Assembly (NCBI RefSeq): GCF_005233835.1
Contig: NZ_SZQA01000032.1
Coordinates: forward strand, 1 to 64,000
Length of the DNA: 64,000 nucleotides
Source: Herbidospora galbida
GTDB taxonomy: Bacteria; Actinomycetota; Actinomycetes; Streptosporangiales; Streptosporangiaceae
Direction of reading: 5' to 3'
Shown here piece after piece: positions 1 through 8,168 of the stretch (position 1 is its first letter; each line of letters opens with the position of its first letter). Position numbers and translations under genes: made by a program. The notes beneath the pieces were generated by a model that ran no database searches, had not been told where the DNA came from, and saw nothing but the letters and a program-made list of their open reading frames with translations.

Positions 1-69
1 GGCCGTCGCGTGGGCCCCGGTCGCCGGGGCCACCCGGCCGGCCCGGGGACGGTGGGCGGCCGCCGCCAC
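1..69 (-). CDS. Probable start of ftsI (penicillin-binding protein), truncated by the window edge
   Basis: A GTG at 69-67 opens a frame with no stop to the window edge (23 codons, rich in Ala, Arg and Pro). It starts three bases after the ftsL stop codon. In actinobacterial division clusters the gene after ftsL is ftsI, the septal transpeptidase, whose N-terminus is usually a basic cytoplasmic tail like this one. Identity rests on position only; too little protein is present for a domain call. Confidence 0.4.
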   Translation of the reverse strand, partial: MAAAAHRPRAGRVAPATGAHATA

Positions 70-72
70 TGC

Positions 73-591
73 TCACTGCTCGCTGCTCCCCGTCTCCGAA
101 GCCTCCGCCGCGCCGCCGGGCTCGGTGCGGCCCGACGTGGTGGGCTCGGCGCCGGGCGCCGACGGCGTGTGACCGCCGCCGACCCACTTCGGCGCCGACT
201 CGTCGGGCGAGACGCCGTGCTGGACGGCGCCCTTGGCGACGGCGTCGGGCTGGCGGGCGTCGCGGATGCGGCCCTTCTCGGCGTCGGCCTGCTGACGCAG
301 CTGCTCGTTCACGCGGCGCAGCTCGTTGTGCTTGAACGAGTCCTGCGCCAGCACCGTGTTGAGCAGGAGCAGGCTGACGAGACCGCCGCCGAGCAGGCCG
401 ACGACGAGCATGACGAAGGGCGCCCTGGGCGGGCGCCGCCGTTCGGACGGCGGTTGCGGCGCGCGGCGGGCGACCGGGACCTCGGGCCGCTCGACCGGGC
501 GGGCGTGCGTGACGGGGCCGCGCGGACGACGGCGGACGTCGGGCTTGGCGCCGGGCTTCGCGCCGGTCTTCGGGTCTTTCAGTGGGCTCAT
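73..591 (-). CDS. ftsL: FtsL-like septum formation protein
   Basis: Product of 172 aa. A basic, proline-rich cytoplasmic tail (about residues 1-55) is followed by one membrane segment (about 60-80, with a GLLGGGLVSLLLL core) and a short heptad-like stretch rich in Leu, Arg and Gln (about 85-110), then a disordered Ser/Glu/Pro tail. This is the bitopic layout of FtsL, which pairs with FtsB/DivIC and FtsQ in the divisome. The ATG at 591 is chosen because GAGG lies six bases upstream; an in-frame ATG at 603 overlaps the rsmH stop but has poor spacing. Actinobacterial FtsL is poorly conserved, so the call rests on topology and on its place after rsmH. The C-terminal tail is longer than in classical FtsL. 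Confidence 0.75.
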   Translation of the reverse strand: MSPLKDPKTGAKPGAKPDVRRRPRGPVTHARPVERPEVPVARRAPQPPSERRRPPRAPFVMLVVGLLGGGLVSLLLLNTVLAQDSFKHNELRRVNEQLRQQADAEKGRIRDARQPDAVAKGAVQHGVSPDESAPKWVGGGHTPSAPGAEPTTSGRTEPGGAAEASETGSSEQ

Positions 592-599
592 CGTTGGCC

Positions 600-1559
600 T
601 CATCCCTGGCGGATCCTCTCTGCCGCCCGCAACCGGGCCGAGGCGGCCCGCGGGTTGCGGGCCAGCTCGTCGTCGTCGGGGAGCTCGGCCCCCCTCGTCA
701 GGTGACGGAACCGGGGCTGGTGAGCCTCCAACGGGACCGGCAGCCCCGGAGGGCCGGTTTCCCTGGTTCGCGCCGCGAGGACCTGCTTGGTGAGCCGGTC
801 CTCCAAGGAGTGGTAGGAGAGCACGACCACGCGCCCGCCCACCGCGAGCGCGTCGAGCGAGGCGGGCAGGGCCGCGTCGAGGGCGGCCAGCTCCGCGTTC
901 ACTTCGATGCGCAACGCCTGGAAGGTTCGTTTCGCCGGGTTGCCGCCGGTGCGGCGGGTCGCGGCGGGGATCGCCTCGCGTACGAGGTCGGCGAGGCGTT
1001 TGGTCGAGGTGATCGGCTCGATGGCCCGTTCCTTCGCGACCCGTTCGGCGATGCGCGCGGCGAAGCGTTCCTCGCCGAAGTCGCGCAGCACCCGGGCCAG
1101 GTCGCGGGGCGCGTAGGTGTTCACCACGTCGGCGGCGGTCAGCTCCTGGTCGCGGTCCATGCGCATGTCGAGGGGCGCGTCGTAGGAGTAGGCGAACCCG
1201 CGGTCGGCCTCGTCGAGCTGCGGCGAGGAGACGCCGAGGTCGAACAGCGCGCCGTCGATGACGGGGTGCCCGCTGTCGGCGAGCACCTCCTCCAGCTCAC
1301 TGGAGACGGCGCGGACGATGGTCGTGCGGGCGGCGTAGGGCGCCAGCCGTGCGGTGGAGTGCTCGATGGCGAACGGGTCACGGTCGATGCCGATGAGGTG
1401 CACGTTGGGATGTGCGGCGAGGATCGCCTCGGCGTGACCCCCGAGGCCCAGGTTGGCGTCGACGACCACCGGGGACGGCCCGGTGAGCGCGGGAGCCAGC
1501 AGCTCCAGCACACGGCCAAGCAGCACCGGAACGTGCCCACCGGTGTTCTGGTCGGTCAT
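600..1559 (-). CDS. rsmH: 16S rRNA (cytosine(1402)-N(4))-methyltransferase RsmH (MraW)
   Basis: Product of 319 aa, the usual family length. It methylates N4 of C1402 in the decoding site of 16S rRNA using S-adenosylmethionine. The N-terminus has the family signature HVPVLL (residues 9-14); the SAM-binding loop ANLGLGGH lies at about 35-42, followed by the IGIDRDP acidic strand. FDLGVSS, the MRMD stretch and [10 protein letters not shown] near the C-terminus are all typical of RsmH. It starts with ATG after a GGGGGTG ribosome site and lies downstream of mraZ and upstream of ftsL, the standard order of the division and cell wall cluster. Confidence 0.97.
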   Translation of the reverse strand: MTDQNTGGHVPVLLGRVLELLAPALTGPSPVVVDANLGLGGHAEAILAAHPNVHLIGIDRDPFAIEHSTARLAPYAARTTIVRAVSSELEEVLADSGHPVIDGALFDLGVSSPQLDEADRGFAYSYDAPLDMRMDRDQELTAADVVNTYAPRDLARVLRDFGEERFAARIAERVAKERAIEPITSTKRLADLVREAIPAATRRTGGNPAKRTFQALRIEVNAELAALDAALPASLDALAVGGRVVVLSYHSLEDRLTKQVLAARTRETGPPGLPVPLEAHQPRFRHLTRGAELPDDDELARNPRAASARLRAAERIRQG

Positions 1560-1859
1560 TGTCGTACACCCCCATGAGAAGCGAGACGCGGACTGCCGAA
1601 GGCAGGCCGTGGCTCGCGCTGCGAATCTGCCTCGAACAATTGCCGCTTCTGGGCTCGCGGTCGCGCGGCGCCCCGTCGGCTAGACAGTCCCCACCCTCGG
1701 TCGACCGCCGCCGAGAACTATGGCGGAGAGCCGACCCGTCCGGCCAGGTCCCCATCCGCAGACCGCGTCTCGTGGCACCTGACACCGGGGAAGGTGCATC
1801 AGGTACCCGGCGGGCGGGTGGAGACCTCGCCGAACGTCACCGACGGGTCATTTCGAAAG
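1560..1859. other. Gene-free spacer between mraZ and rsmH, 300 bp
   Basis: No open frame here has coding character or a ribosome site. The spacer holds copy A of a 52-base hairpin repeat (1580-1631) close to the rsmH start. A spacer this long is large for two adjacent genes of one cluster, so rsmH may have its own promoter here, but I cannot point to a convincing -10/-35 pair. Confidence 0.6.
1580..1631 (+). repeat. Hairpin repeat, copy A
   Basis: A 52-base element also found at 27556-27607 and 31319-31371 (both on the minus strand). Copies A and B are both 52 bases and differ at five positions. Element positions 2-38 fold into a long hairpin: a GCGAG/CTCGC base, a CGG/CCG middle and a five-pair tip closed on the loop GAA; the last 14 bases are a conserved tail ending AATCTGCC. 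In copy A the tip pair at element positions 15 and 25 is T-A, in copy B it is G-C: a compensatory change. It resembles REP-type palindromic elements; no transposase is nearby. Confidence 0.85.
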
Positions 1860-2291
1860 TCACAGGATCCCTGGCAACACCTCCTCGGACAGGTCGGCGA
1901 ATGCCTGCTCCTGGTCGGCGAGATAGGCCTCCCACGCCGGGGCGGCCCAGATCTCCAGCCGGGTGTTGGCGCCGATGACCACGCAGTCACGATCGAGCCC
2001 GGCGTACTGGCGCAGGCCGGACGGGATGGTGACGCGCCCCTGTTTGTCGGGGGTCTCATCGGAGGCACTGGCGAAGAAGACGCGGCTGTAGTCGCGGACG
2101 GCCTTGGCGGTCACCGGCGCGGTGCGCAAAGCCTCAGTGATGCGCTGGAACTCCTCTACGGGGAAGACGTAGAGGCAGCGCTCCTGGCCTTTGGTGATCA
2201 CAAGACCCTCCGCCAGCTCCTCGCGATACTTCGCCGGCAGGAACAGCCGTCCTTTGTCATCGAGGCGCGGGTGGTGAGTGCCGAGGAACAC
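1860..2291 (-). CDS. mraZ: Transcriptional regulator MraZ
   Basis: Product of 143 aa, exactly the usual length. MraZ is an AbrB-fold DNA-binding protein that forms ring oligomers and represses the division and cell wall cluster. Both conserved DxxxR motifs are present: D11 to R15 (DDKGR) and D82 to R86 (DKQGR), one per AbrB half. The start is the GTG at 2291, giving the canonical [16 protein letters not shown]-terminus with GGGAGGTGG just upstream; an ATG further upstream (2309) is part of that ribosome site region and gives a non-homologous extension. Its own promoter carries four direct repeats fitting MraZ boxes. Confidence 0.97.
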   Translation of the reverse strand: MFLGTHHPRLDDKGRLFLPAKYREELAEGLVITKGQERCLYVFPVEEFQRITEALRTAPVTAKAVRDYSRVFFASASDETPDKQGRVTIPSGLRQYAGLDRDCVVIGANTRLEIWAAPAWEAYLADQEQAFADLSEEVLPGIL

Positions 2292-2341
2292 CGGCGCCAC
2301 CTCCCGTGCCATGGGGAACACGAAGCCCTACAGCCACGGTC

Positions 2342-2377
2342 CTCCATTGGGCTCCACCATACTCCACTTCTCTCCAC
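2342..2377 (-). promoter_or_regulatory. Four-unit MraZ box array
   Basis: Read on the minus strand, four hexamers GTGGAG, GTGGAG, GTGGAG and ATGGAG begin exactly ten bases apart (plus-strand positions 2372-2377, 2362-2367, 2352-2357, 2342-2347). Known MraZ operators are tandem TGGGN-like repeats with a ten-base period upstream of mraZ. The array covers the spacer and -10 of the mraZ promoter, which fits direct autorepression. Confidence 0.85.
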
Positions 2378-2383
2378 CGTCAA
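2356..2383 (-). promoter_or_regulatory. mraZ promoter
   Basis: -35 TTGACG at 2383-2378 and -10 TATGGT at 2361-2356, 16-base spacer. The expected start is near 2349, giving a leader of about 55 bases before the GTG of mraZ. Two MraZ units sit inside the core promoter. Confidence 0.65.
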
Positions 2384-2702
2384 CTGATTCAAACGGTATG
2401 ACGATCTCGTTTATCGGGCGTTTTCGCAGGTCAAATGCGGTGGTGCGAAGTGGGGCGCCGGAGCGGCGCGGGCGTGTCGCGCTCACCGGCGTCAATGCGA
2501 AGGCGTCAAGGCGCGGGCCCGGCGTGTCACGGAATCCAGACTGGCGTACCACACGATCCGGACCGGCTAGCACGACACTGTGGGCAGTTCACGCTTCTTT
2601 CTGCACAAAGTCGCCGGAGAACCACGTGCGGCATAGTCTCGGTACTCACAATGGATAAGAAATGGCAAACCCCCAGCAATACGGCACGCCCTTGGAGGCC
2701 CG

Positions 2703-3689
2703 GTGGCAGTAACTCACGGCGTCGGTGACAAAGCCGGCTCGGAGAGTCTCAACGAGCTGGTCGAGACCGCGCACCGGATCCGGGACGCGATCGAATCCGT
2801 CATCGAAGGCAAGAGCGACGTGGTTCGGCTGACGCTGACCGTATTGCTCGCGGAAGGTCACCTTCTCATCGAAGACGTACCGGGTGTGGGAAAGACGATG
2901 CTCGCCAAGGCGTTGGCGAAGTCGATCGACTGCCCCATGCGCCGCGTGCAGTTCACCCCCGACCTGCTCCCCTCCGACATCACCGGCGTGAGCGCCTACA
3001 ACCAGCAGACCCGGGAGTTCGAGTTCAAGCCCGGTCCGGTGTTCGCCAACATCGTGGTCGGCGACGAGATCAACCGGGCCTCGCCGAAGACCCAGTCGGC
3101 CCTCCTGGAGTGCATGGAGGAGCGGCAGGTGACCGTCGACGGCCTCACCCACCGGCTCGACGCGCCGTTCATGGTCATCGCGACCCAGAACCCCATCGAG
3201 ATGGAGGGCACCTATCCCCTCCCCGAGGCGCAGCGCGACCGGTTCACCGCGAAGATCGCCATGGGCTACCCCGAGCCGGTGGCCGAGCTTGAGATGCTCG
3301 ACGTGCACGGCGCCTCGCAGCCGCTCGACAAGCTGGAGCCGGTCGCCACCACCGCCGAGGTGAAGTCGCTGATCGAGGCGGTCCGCGCGGTCTACGTCTC
3401 ACAGCCGGTGAAGAAGTACGCCATCGACCTGGTCACCGCCACCCGCCAGACCCCCGACCTGCGGCTCGGTGCCTCCCCGCGCGCCACGCTGCAGCTGGTC
3501 AGGGCGGCCCGCGCGCACGCCGCGCTCTCGGGCCGTGACTACGTGATCCCCGACGACCTCCAGGACCTCGCGGTGCCGGTCCTGGCCCACCGCCTGCTGC
3601 CCAGCATGGAGGCGCAGGGCCAGCGGCGGACGCCCGAGCAGTCGCTCGCCGAGCTTGTGCGCCGCATCCCGGTGCCCGACACGAAGTAG
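2703..3689 (+). CDS. MoxR-family AAA+ ATPase
   Basis: Product of 328 aa. Walker A PGVGKT at residues 60-65, Walker B ending in GDE with D121-E122, and the ATQNP sensor-1 stretch near 160 are intact, with a C-terminal AAA lid. MoxR ATPases act as chaperones that activate partner proteins, often ones with von Willebrand A domains. The GTG start at 2703 has GGAGG four bases upstream. It heads a three-gene operon with a DUF58 protein (11-base gap) and a transglutaminase-like membrane protein, a conserved actinobacterial arrangement. The DUF58 protein is the likely client, but the cellular target is unknown. Confidence 0.93.
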   Translation: MAVTHGVGDKAGSESLNELVETAHRIRDAIESVIEGKSDVVRLTLTVLLAEGHLLIEDVPGVGKTMLAKALAKSIDCPMRRVQFTPDLLPSDITGVSAYNQQTREFEFKPGPVFANIVVGDEINRASPKTQSALLECMEERQVTVDGLTHRLDAPFMVIATQNPIEMEGTYPLPEAQRDRFTAKIAMGYPEPVAELEMLDVHGASQPLDKLEPVATTAEVKSLIEAVRAVYVSQPVKKYAIDLVTATRQTPDLRLGASPRATLQLVRAARAHAALSGRDYVIPDDLQDLAVPVLAHRLLPSMEAQGQRRTPEQSLAELVRRIPVPDTK

Positions 3690-3700
3690 GACTCCTCTCT

Positions 3701-4939
3701 ATGACCGGACTCAGGGCGCTCACCGCCCGGGGCAGGTCGTTCCTCGCTTCTGGGATCGCCGCCCTGGTGTGCGCGTTCCTGCTCGGGGAGCACGACCTCA
3801 TCCGGGTGGCGATCCTGATCGTCGCGCTGCCGCTGCTGGCCGTGATGGTCGTGGCGCGGACCCGTTACCGGCTGAGCTGCGCGCGCCGCCTCGACCCCTC
3901 GCGGGTCGAGGCCGGCAACGACAGCACGGTCACGCTGCGGCTGGAGAACGTGACCCGGCTGCCGACCGGCCTGCTCCTCATCGAGGACACGCTCCAGTAC
4001 GCCCTCGGCACCCGCCCCCGGTTCGTGCTCGACCGAGTGGAGGCCAAGGGGATCCGCGAGATCGACTACAAGGTGCGGTCGGACCTGCGCGGGCGTTACT
4101 CCATCGGGCCGCTGTCGGTGCGCATCACCGACCCGTTCGGCCTGGTCGAGCTGGCCCGCACGTTCACCGCGACCGACTCCCTCGTGGTGACCCCGCAGGT
4201 CATCCCGCTGCCCTACGTGCGCCTGTCCGGAGAGTGGGCGGGCGGGGGCGACAGCCGTACCCGATCGGTGGCGGCCGCGGGCGACGACGACGTCGCCCCG
4301 CGCGACTACCGGCAGGGCGACGACCTGCGCCGGGTGCACTGGCGCTCGACCGCCCGGTACGGCGAGCTGATGGTGCGGCGCGAGGAGCAGCAGTGGCAGA
4401 GCCGCGGCGCGCTCCTGCTCGACACGCGGCGGCCCGCCCACCGGGGCGAGGGGCCGCGTTCGTCGTTCGAGGTCGCGGTCTCGGCGGCGGCCTCCATCGG
4501 CGTGCACCTCGCGCACGAGGGGCTCGGGCTGCGGCTGGTCACCGACCAGGGGCCGCAGCAGCTCATGGAGGGCGGCGTGCAGGCCTCGCTGCTCGACACG
4601 CTCGCGGTGGTCCGCAACAGCCAGGCCCGCTCGCTGTCCAACGGCATCGCCGGGCTGCGGCAGGGCGGCGGCGAAGGGCTGATCGTGGCGGTCCTCGGGG
4701 CGCTCGACCTCGACGACGCCCAGTCGCTGGCGCGGCTGCGGCACGGCCACATGACCGGCGTCGCGGTGCTGCTCGACGTCGCGACCTGGGAGGGCGGCTC
4801 GGAGGGCGAGGTCTCCCCCGAACACGAGCAGGCGCAGGCGGTGCTGGCCGCGAGCGGCTGGCGGGTGCTGCGGCTGCCCGCCGGGGTGTCGCTGGCCTCC
4901 ATCTGGCCCGACGCCGCGTACAAGAGGAGTGCCGCGTGA
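3701..4939 (+). CDS. DUF58 domain-containing protein
   Basis: Product of 412 aa. Two N-terminal hydrophobic segments (about residues 12-50) are followed by a beta-rich region and the DUF58 signature RDYRQGDDLRRVHW at about 201-214. The DUF58 C-terminal half adopts a von Willebrand A-like fold, and such proteins are typical partners of MoxR ATPases. It ends in an ATGA overlap with the next gene, implying translational coupling. Biochemical role unknown; placement with MoxR and a transglutaminase suggests assembly or remodelling at the envelope. Confidence 0.92.
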   Translation: MTGLRALTARGRSFLASGIAALVCAFLLGEHDLIRVAILIVALPLLAVMVVARTRYRLSCARRLDPSRVEAGNDSTVTLRLENVTRLPTGLLLIEDTLQYALGTRPRFVLDRVEAKGIREIDYKVRSDLRGRYSIGPLSVRITDPFGLVELARTFTATDSLVVTPQVIPLPYVRLSGEWAGGGDSRTRSVAAAGDDDVAPRDYRQGDDLRRVHWRSTARYGELMVRREEQQWQSRGALLLDTRRPAHRGEGPRSSFEVAVSAAASIGVHLAHEGLGLRLVTDQGPQQLMEGGVQASLLDTLAVVRNSQARSLSNGIAGLRQGGGEGLIVAVLGALDLDDAQSLARLRHGHMTGVAVLLDVATWEGGSEGEVSPEHEQAQAVLAASGWRVLRLPAGVSLASIWPDAAYKRSAA

Positions 4940-7500
4940 TGCGACTGCCGATCGCTTCGGGGGCGGCCACCGGGGCCGTCGCGCTCACCCTTTATCCGTT
5001 GTTCGCCGACGGCTCGTGGTTCTGGGCGACGCTCGGCATCCTGCTGTGCACGACGCTGGCGGCGGCGCTGGTGTCGCGTTACGCGCAGCCCGCGTTCGCG
5101 GCGCCGGTCGGGATGGCGCTGGCGGCGATCGTCTTCATGACGGTCACCTTCGCCCGCGACGAGGCGTGGTGGGGGTTCATCCCCAACTTCGACTCCACCG
5201 CCCGGATCGCCCAGACGATGGCCGAGGGCTGGGACGAGATCCAGAAGTTCGCCGCGCCGGTGCCGTCGACCGGTGGCATCAGCCTGCTGACCGCCGGCGG
5301 GGTCGCGTTCATCGCGATCCTGGTCGACGCGTTCGCGGTGCGGGTGCGCCGGGCGGCCCTGGCGGGCCTGCCGCTGCTCGGGCTGTTCACCGTCCCGGCC
5401 GCCGTGCTCAACGAGCCGATCGCCTGGCCCGCGTTCATCATCGGCGCGCTCGGGTTCGTCGGCCTGCTGGTCTCCGACGGGCGCGAACGGGTGTCCCACT
5501 GGGGCCGGGCCGTGCTGGTACGGCGTTCGCGTACGACCACCACCACCCCCGACGCGGGCAAGCTCGTCCTGTCGGGCAAGCGCATCGGGGTCACCGCCGT
5601 GGCGCTGGCCATCGGCATCCCGGCGCTGATCCCCACGCTGACGCCCAACCCGCCGTTCGGGTTCGGGGTCGGCAACGGCCTGGGGCCGGGCGGCCGCAAC
5701 GTCGGCATCCCCGACGCCATCGCCAAGCTCAGCGGGCAGCTGTCGCACCCGGTGAACGCGCCGGTGCTGACCTACACGTCCAAAGACGACGTGCCGCGCT
5801 ACCTGCGCATCTACTCCCTCGACGAGTTCGACGGGCAGCAGTTCAAGTCGAGCTCGCTGCGCGGGCGTCCCGAAGACCGGGTGAGCGAGAGCGTCATGCC
5901 GCCCGCGCCGGGCCTGTCGCCCATGACGCCGGGGACGCCCATCGACCAGACCATCACGGTCAGCGAGGACATCGAGGAGCTGCGGTTCCTGCCGCTCCCC
6001 TACCCGGCCACCCGCGTCATCGCCGACGGCGACTGGCGGGCCGACCGCAACACCCTCATGGTGTTCTCCACCGAGGACGACGCGGCCGGGCTCGAATACC
6101 AGGTCATCGGCAAGGACGTGCGGCCCACGCCCGAGTTGCTGGACAACGCCCCGATGGCGCCGATCGAGGTGCAGGGCCGCTTCCTGACGCTGCCCGCCGA
6201 CATCGACCCCGCCGTCGTCGCGCTGGCCGACGACGTCACCCGGGGCGCGGCCACCAAGTACCAGATGGCGGTGAAGCTGCAGGAGTGGTTCACCCGGACC
6301 GGCGGGTTCACCTACGACCTGCAGACCAAGGGGTCGGGGCTCGACGCGCTGACCGACTTCCTGCTGGTCGGCAAGTCGGGCTACTGCGAGCAGTTCGCCA
6401 GCGCCTTCGCGGTGATGGCGCGCGTGCTGGGCATCCCGTCGCGGGTGTCGATCGGCTACACCGGCGGCACCAAGTCGGAGGGCCGGTGGATCGTCCGGAC
6501 CCACGACGCGCACGCCTGGCCGGAGCTCTACTTCGAGGGCGCCGGATGGCTGACCTTCGAGCCGACGCCGGCGGGCGGGTTCGGGCAGGCGACGGCGCGG
6601 GTGCCGTCGTACACGCTGCCGCAGTCCGACTCCGCCGAGCCCTCGTCGGGGGCGTCGGCGAGGCCGTCGAGCGACCCGGCGTCCTCGCCGGGGGCGAGCA
6701 ACCCGGCGCGCGGCGTCAACAACGCCGAGCGGGAGCTCGGGCCGACCGGTCTGCCGGCGGTCGAGGAGAGGTCCATCTGGGTGAACGTCGGCATCGGCGT
6801 CGCCGTGGCGCTGCTGCTGTCGCTGATCCCCGCGGTCATGCGGGCGGTGCTGTGGCTGTGGCGGCGGCGGGTGCTCAACCGGGCCGCGGCCGTGCCCGAC
6901 GACGAGGTGCCCGTCGTCAAGCCGAAGAAGGACGACGACGACGGCTGGAGCGGCGGCGAGGTGATCGGCGGGGAGCCCGCTGAAAAGCCCCTGTCGGTCT
7001 GGGCCGTCGCCGAGGAGCCGGTGGCGCCGCCGAAGCAGGAGAACACCTTCGCGGCCCCGGCCGTGGAGGCCGCCTGGGCCGAGCTCTGCGACACGCTGGT
7101 CGACCTGGGCATGCCCAAGGCGGGCAGCGAGACGCCCCGGGCGCTGGGCCGGCGGCTGGCGGCGGCCTACCCCCTCGACACCGAGGCGGCCAAGGCGCTG
7201 AACAAGATCGCCACCAGCGAGGAGAAGCTGCGGTACGCCCGCACGCCCGGCGAGGTCACGCCTCTGGTCGACGACCTGAAGGCGATCAGGCGCGGCCTGG
7301 CGGCGTCGGTGTCGCGGGGGCGGCGGGTCGCGGCGGTGCTGGCGCCCATGTCGTCGCTGCTGCGGGTGCGCGGCCTCGGCGAGCGGGTGCTCGACGGGTT
7401 CGACCGGCTGGAGAACATCCGGCTGCGGCCAGCGCGAAAGGAACCCGAGACCGCGACCACCGACGACGTGCTGGAGTCACAGGTCGGGTCGCGGCGGTAA
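4939..7500 (+). CDS. Transglutaminase-like membrane protein (TgpA family)
   Basis: Product of 853 aa. The N-terminal ~220 residues hold several membrane segments (TgpA_N/DUF3488). An external transglutaminase core follows, with the catalytic Cys483 in GYCEQFA and His525 in DAHAWPE, then FEPTP supplying the third site. A Ser/Pro-rich linker, one more membrane helix (about 615-640) and a C-terminal cytoplasmic DUF4129-like region complete the protein. The start is ATG at 4939, overlapping the DUF58 stop; GTG at 4936 is in frame and equally served by the GAGGAG at 4924-4929. Third gene of the moxR operon. Family members are thought to act on peptide bonds or crosslinks outside the membrane; the substrate is unknown. 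Confidence 0.92.
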   Translation: MRLPIASGAATGAVALTLYPLFADGSWFWATLGILLCTTLAAALVSRYAQPAFAAPVGMALAAIVFMTVTFARDEAWWGFIPNFDSTARIAQTMAEGWDEIQKFAAPVPSTGGISLLTAGGVAFIAILVDAFAVRVRRAALAGLPLLGLFTVPAAVLNEPIAWPAFIIGALGFVGLLVSDGRERVSHWGRAVLVRRSRTTTTTPDAGKLVLSGKRIGVTAVALAIGIPALIPTLTPNPPFGFGVGNGLGPGGRNVGIPDAIAKLSGQLSHPVNAPVLTYTSKDDVPRYLRIYSLDEFDGQQFKSSSLRGRPEDRVSESVMPPAPGLSPMTPGTPIDQTITVSEDIEELRFLPLPYPATRVIADGDWRADRNTLMVFSTEDDAAGLEYQVIGKDVRPTPELLDNAPMAPIEVQGRFLTLPADIDPAVVALADDVTRGAATKYQMAVKLQEWFTRTGGFTYDLQTKGSGLDALTDFLLVGKSGYCEQFASAFAVMARVLGIPSRVSIGYTGGTKSEGRWIVRTHDAHAWPELYFEGAGWLTFEPTPAGGFGQATARVPSYTLPQSDSAEPSSGASARPSSDPASSPGASNPARGVNNAERELGPTGLPAVEERSIWVNVGIGVAVALLLSLIPAVMRAVLWLWRRRVLNRAAAVPDDEVPVVKPKKDDDDGWSGGEVIGGEPAEKPLSVWAVAEEPVAPPKQENTFAAPAVEAAWAELCDTLVDLGMPKAGSETPRALGRRLAAAYPLDTEAAKALNKIATSEEKLRYARTPGEVTPLVDDLKAIRRGLAASVSRGRRVAAVLAPMSSLLRVRGLGERVLDGFDRLENIRLRPARKEPETATTDDVLESQVGSRR

Positions 7501-7516
7501 TACCGGAACAAACGAG

Positions 7517-7546
7517 CGGGCTCGGGGCGTGTCAGCCCCGGGCCCG
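7517..7546. terminator. Terminator after the moxR operon
   Basis: Twelve-pair stem (7517-7528 with 7535-7546, one T-G pair) and six-base loop GTGTCA, followed by a short T-rich stretch. It lies between the convergent transglutaminase and DUF3040 genes and may serve both strands. Confidence 0.75.
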
Positions 7547-7584
7547 TCGTCTTTCCACGATTACTGTGGCGTGTGATGCGGCGG

Positions 7585-7983
7585 CTAGCGCTCGTCGTTA
7601 CGACGGCGCCAGCGCTCCTCCATGCGCTCCATGAAGCCGGGACGGCGCCCACGGCGGGCGGCCGGCCCCTGCTGCTGCGTGGACGTGGCGGAGCGGCTGT
7701 CGCCGTGGAAACCGTTCATGCGTTTCCAGCTGGACAGACCCCACAGACACGTCGCGAGCATGACCACAAAGCCGGCGACCCCGAGCCAGATGACGGTGGA
7801 CACGACGCCGACCATCAGCAGGACGACGCCGAGTGCGAAGCCGATGGAGGCCTTCACCAGGCGGCGCTTGTAATGGCTGCGTGGGTCACTGATCCGGACG
7901 GTATTGGCCCACTTCGGGTCCTCGGCATAGAGGGCCTGCTCGATCTGGTCGAGCAAGCGCTGCTCGTGCTCAGACAGCGGCAC
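7585..7983 (-). CDS. DUF3040 domain-containing membrane protein
   Basis: Product of 132 aa. The N-terminus PLSEHEQRLLDQIEQAL is the classic DUF3040 signature, followed by two close hydrophobic segments (about residues 42-85) and a basic C-terminal tail. These small actinobacterial membrane proteins have no known function. The GTG at 7983 is chosen because it gives the family N-terminus and has GGGAGG upstream; an upstream in-frame start at 8007 would add eight non-homologous residues. A second DUF3040 gene lies at 59079. Confidence 0.88.
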   Translation of the reverse strand: MPLSEHEQRLLDQIEQALYAEDPKWANTVRISDPRSHYKRRLVKASIGFALGVVLLMVGVVSTVIWLGVAGFVVMLATCLWGLSSWKRMNGFHGDSRSATSTQQQGPAARRGRRPGFMERMEERWRRRNDER

Positions 7984-8092
7984 GGCGCCTCCCAAGGACG
8001 GCCCCAAGACGGGGAAGACGGCAACGAACGAAGGATGTCCGAACCCTGCGGTCGGTTATCCCCAGAATACGAGTCTGTAGACGTGGGCGAAA

Positions 8093-8168
8093 GAAAACGG
8101 TCAGAACGTCCACAAGCGCGGTCCAATGCGGAGGTGACGTCATAGATCCATTGGACCAAACCGTTTTC
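8093..8168. repeat. Nested inverted repeats at the 3' end of dinB
   Basis: Outer arms GAAAACGGT (8093-8101) and ACCGTTTTC (8160-8168), and inner arms GGTCCAATG (8120-8128) and CATTGGACC (8149-8157), are both perfect. The inner loop is 20 bases. The structure spans the dinB stop codon (8140-8142) and encodes the last residues of DinB. It could be an RNA terminator-like fold or a pair of DNA operators for the DUF3040 gene downstream. Confidence 0.7.

Larger units (their letters stand above)
2292..2702. other. Divergent control region between mraZ and moxR, 411 bp
   Basis: The mraZ side carries a core promoter with MraZ boxes (2342-2383). The rest, about 2384-2702, has no gene I can support. 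A possible -10 for moxR is TAGTCT at 2634-2639, but its -35 is weak. A 25-codon frame at 2651 overlaps moxR in another frame and is not credible. Confidence 0.5.

Noticed and set aside
2651-2728. 25-codon frame before moxR
   Set aside because: Overlaps the moxR ribosome site and start in another frame, with no ribosome site of its own.
3539-4825. 428-codon minus-strand frame opposite moxR and the DUF58 gene
   Set aside because: Antisense shadow; the plus strand encodes clearly conserved proteins here.
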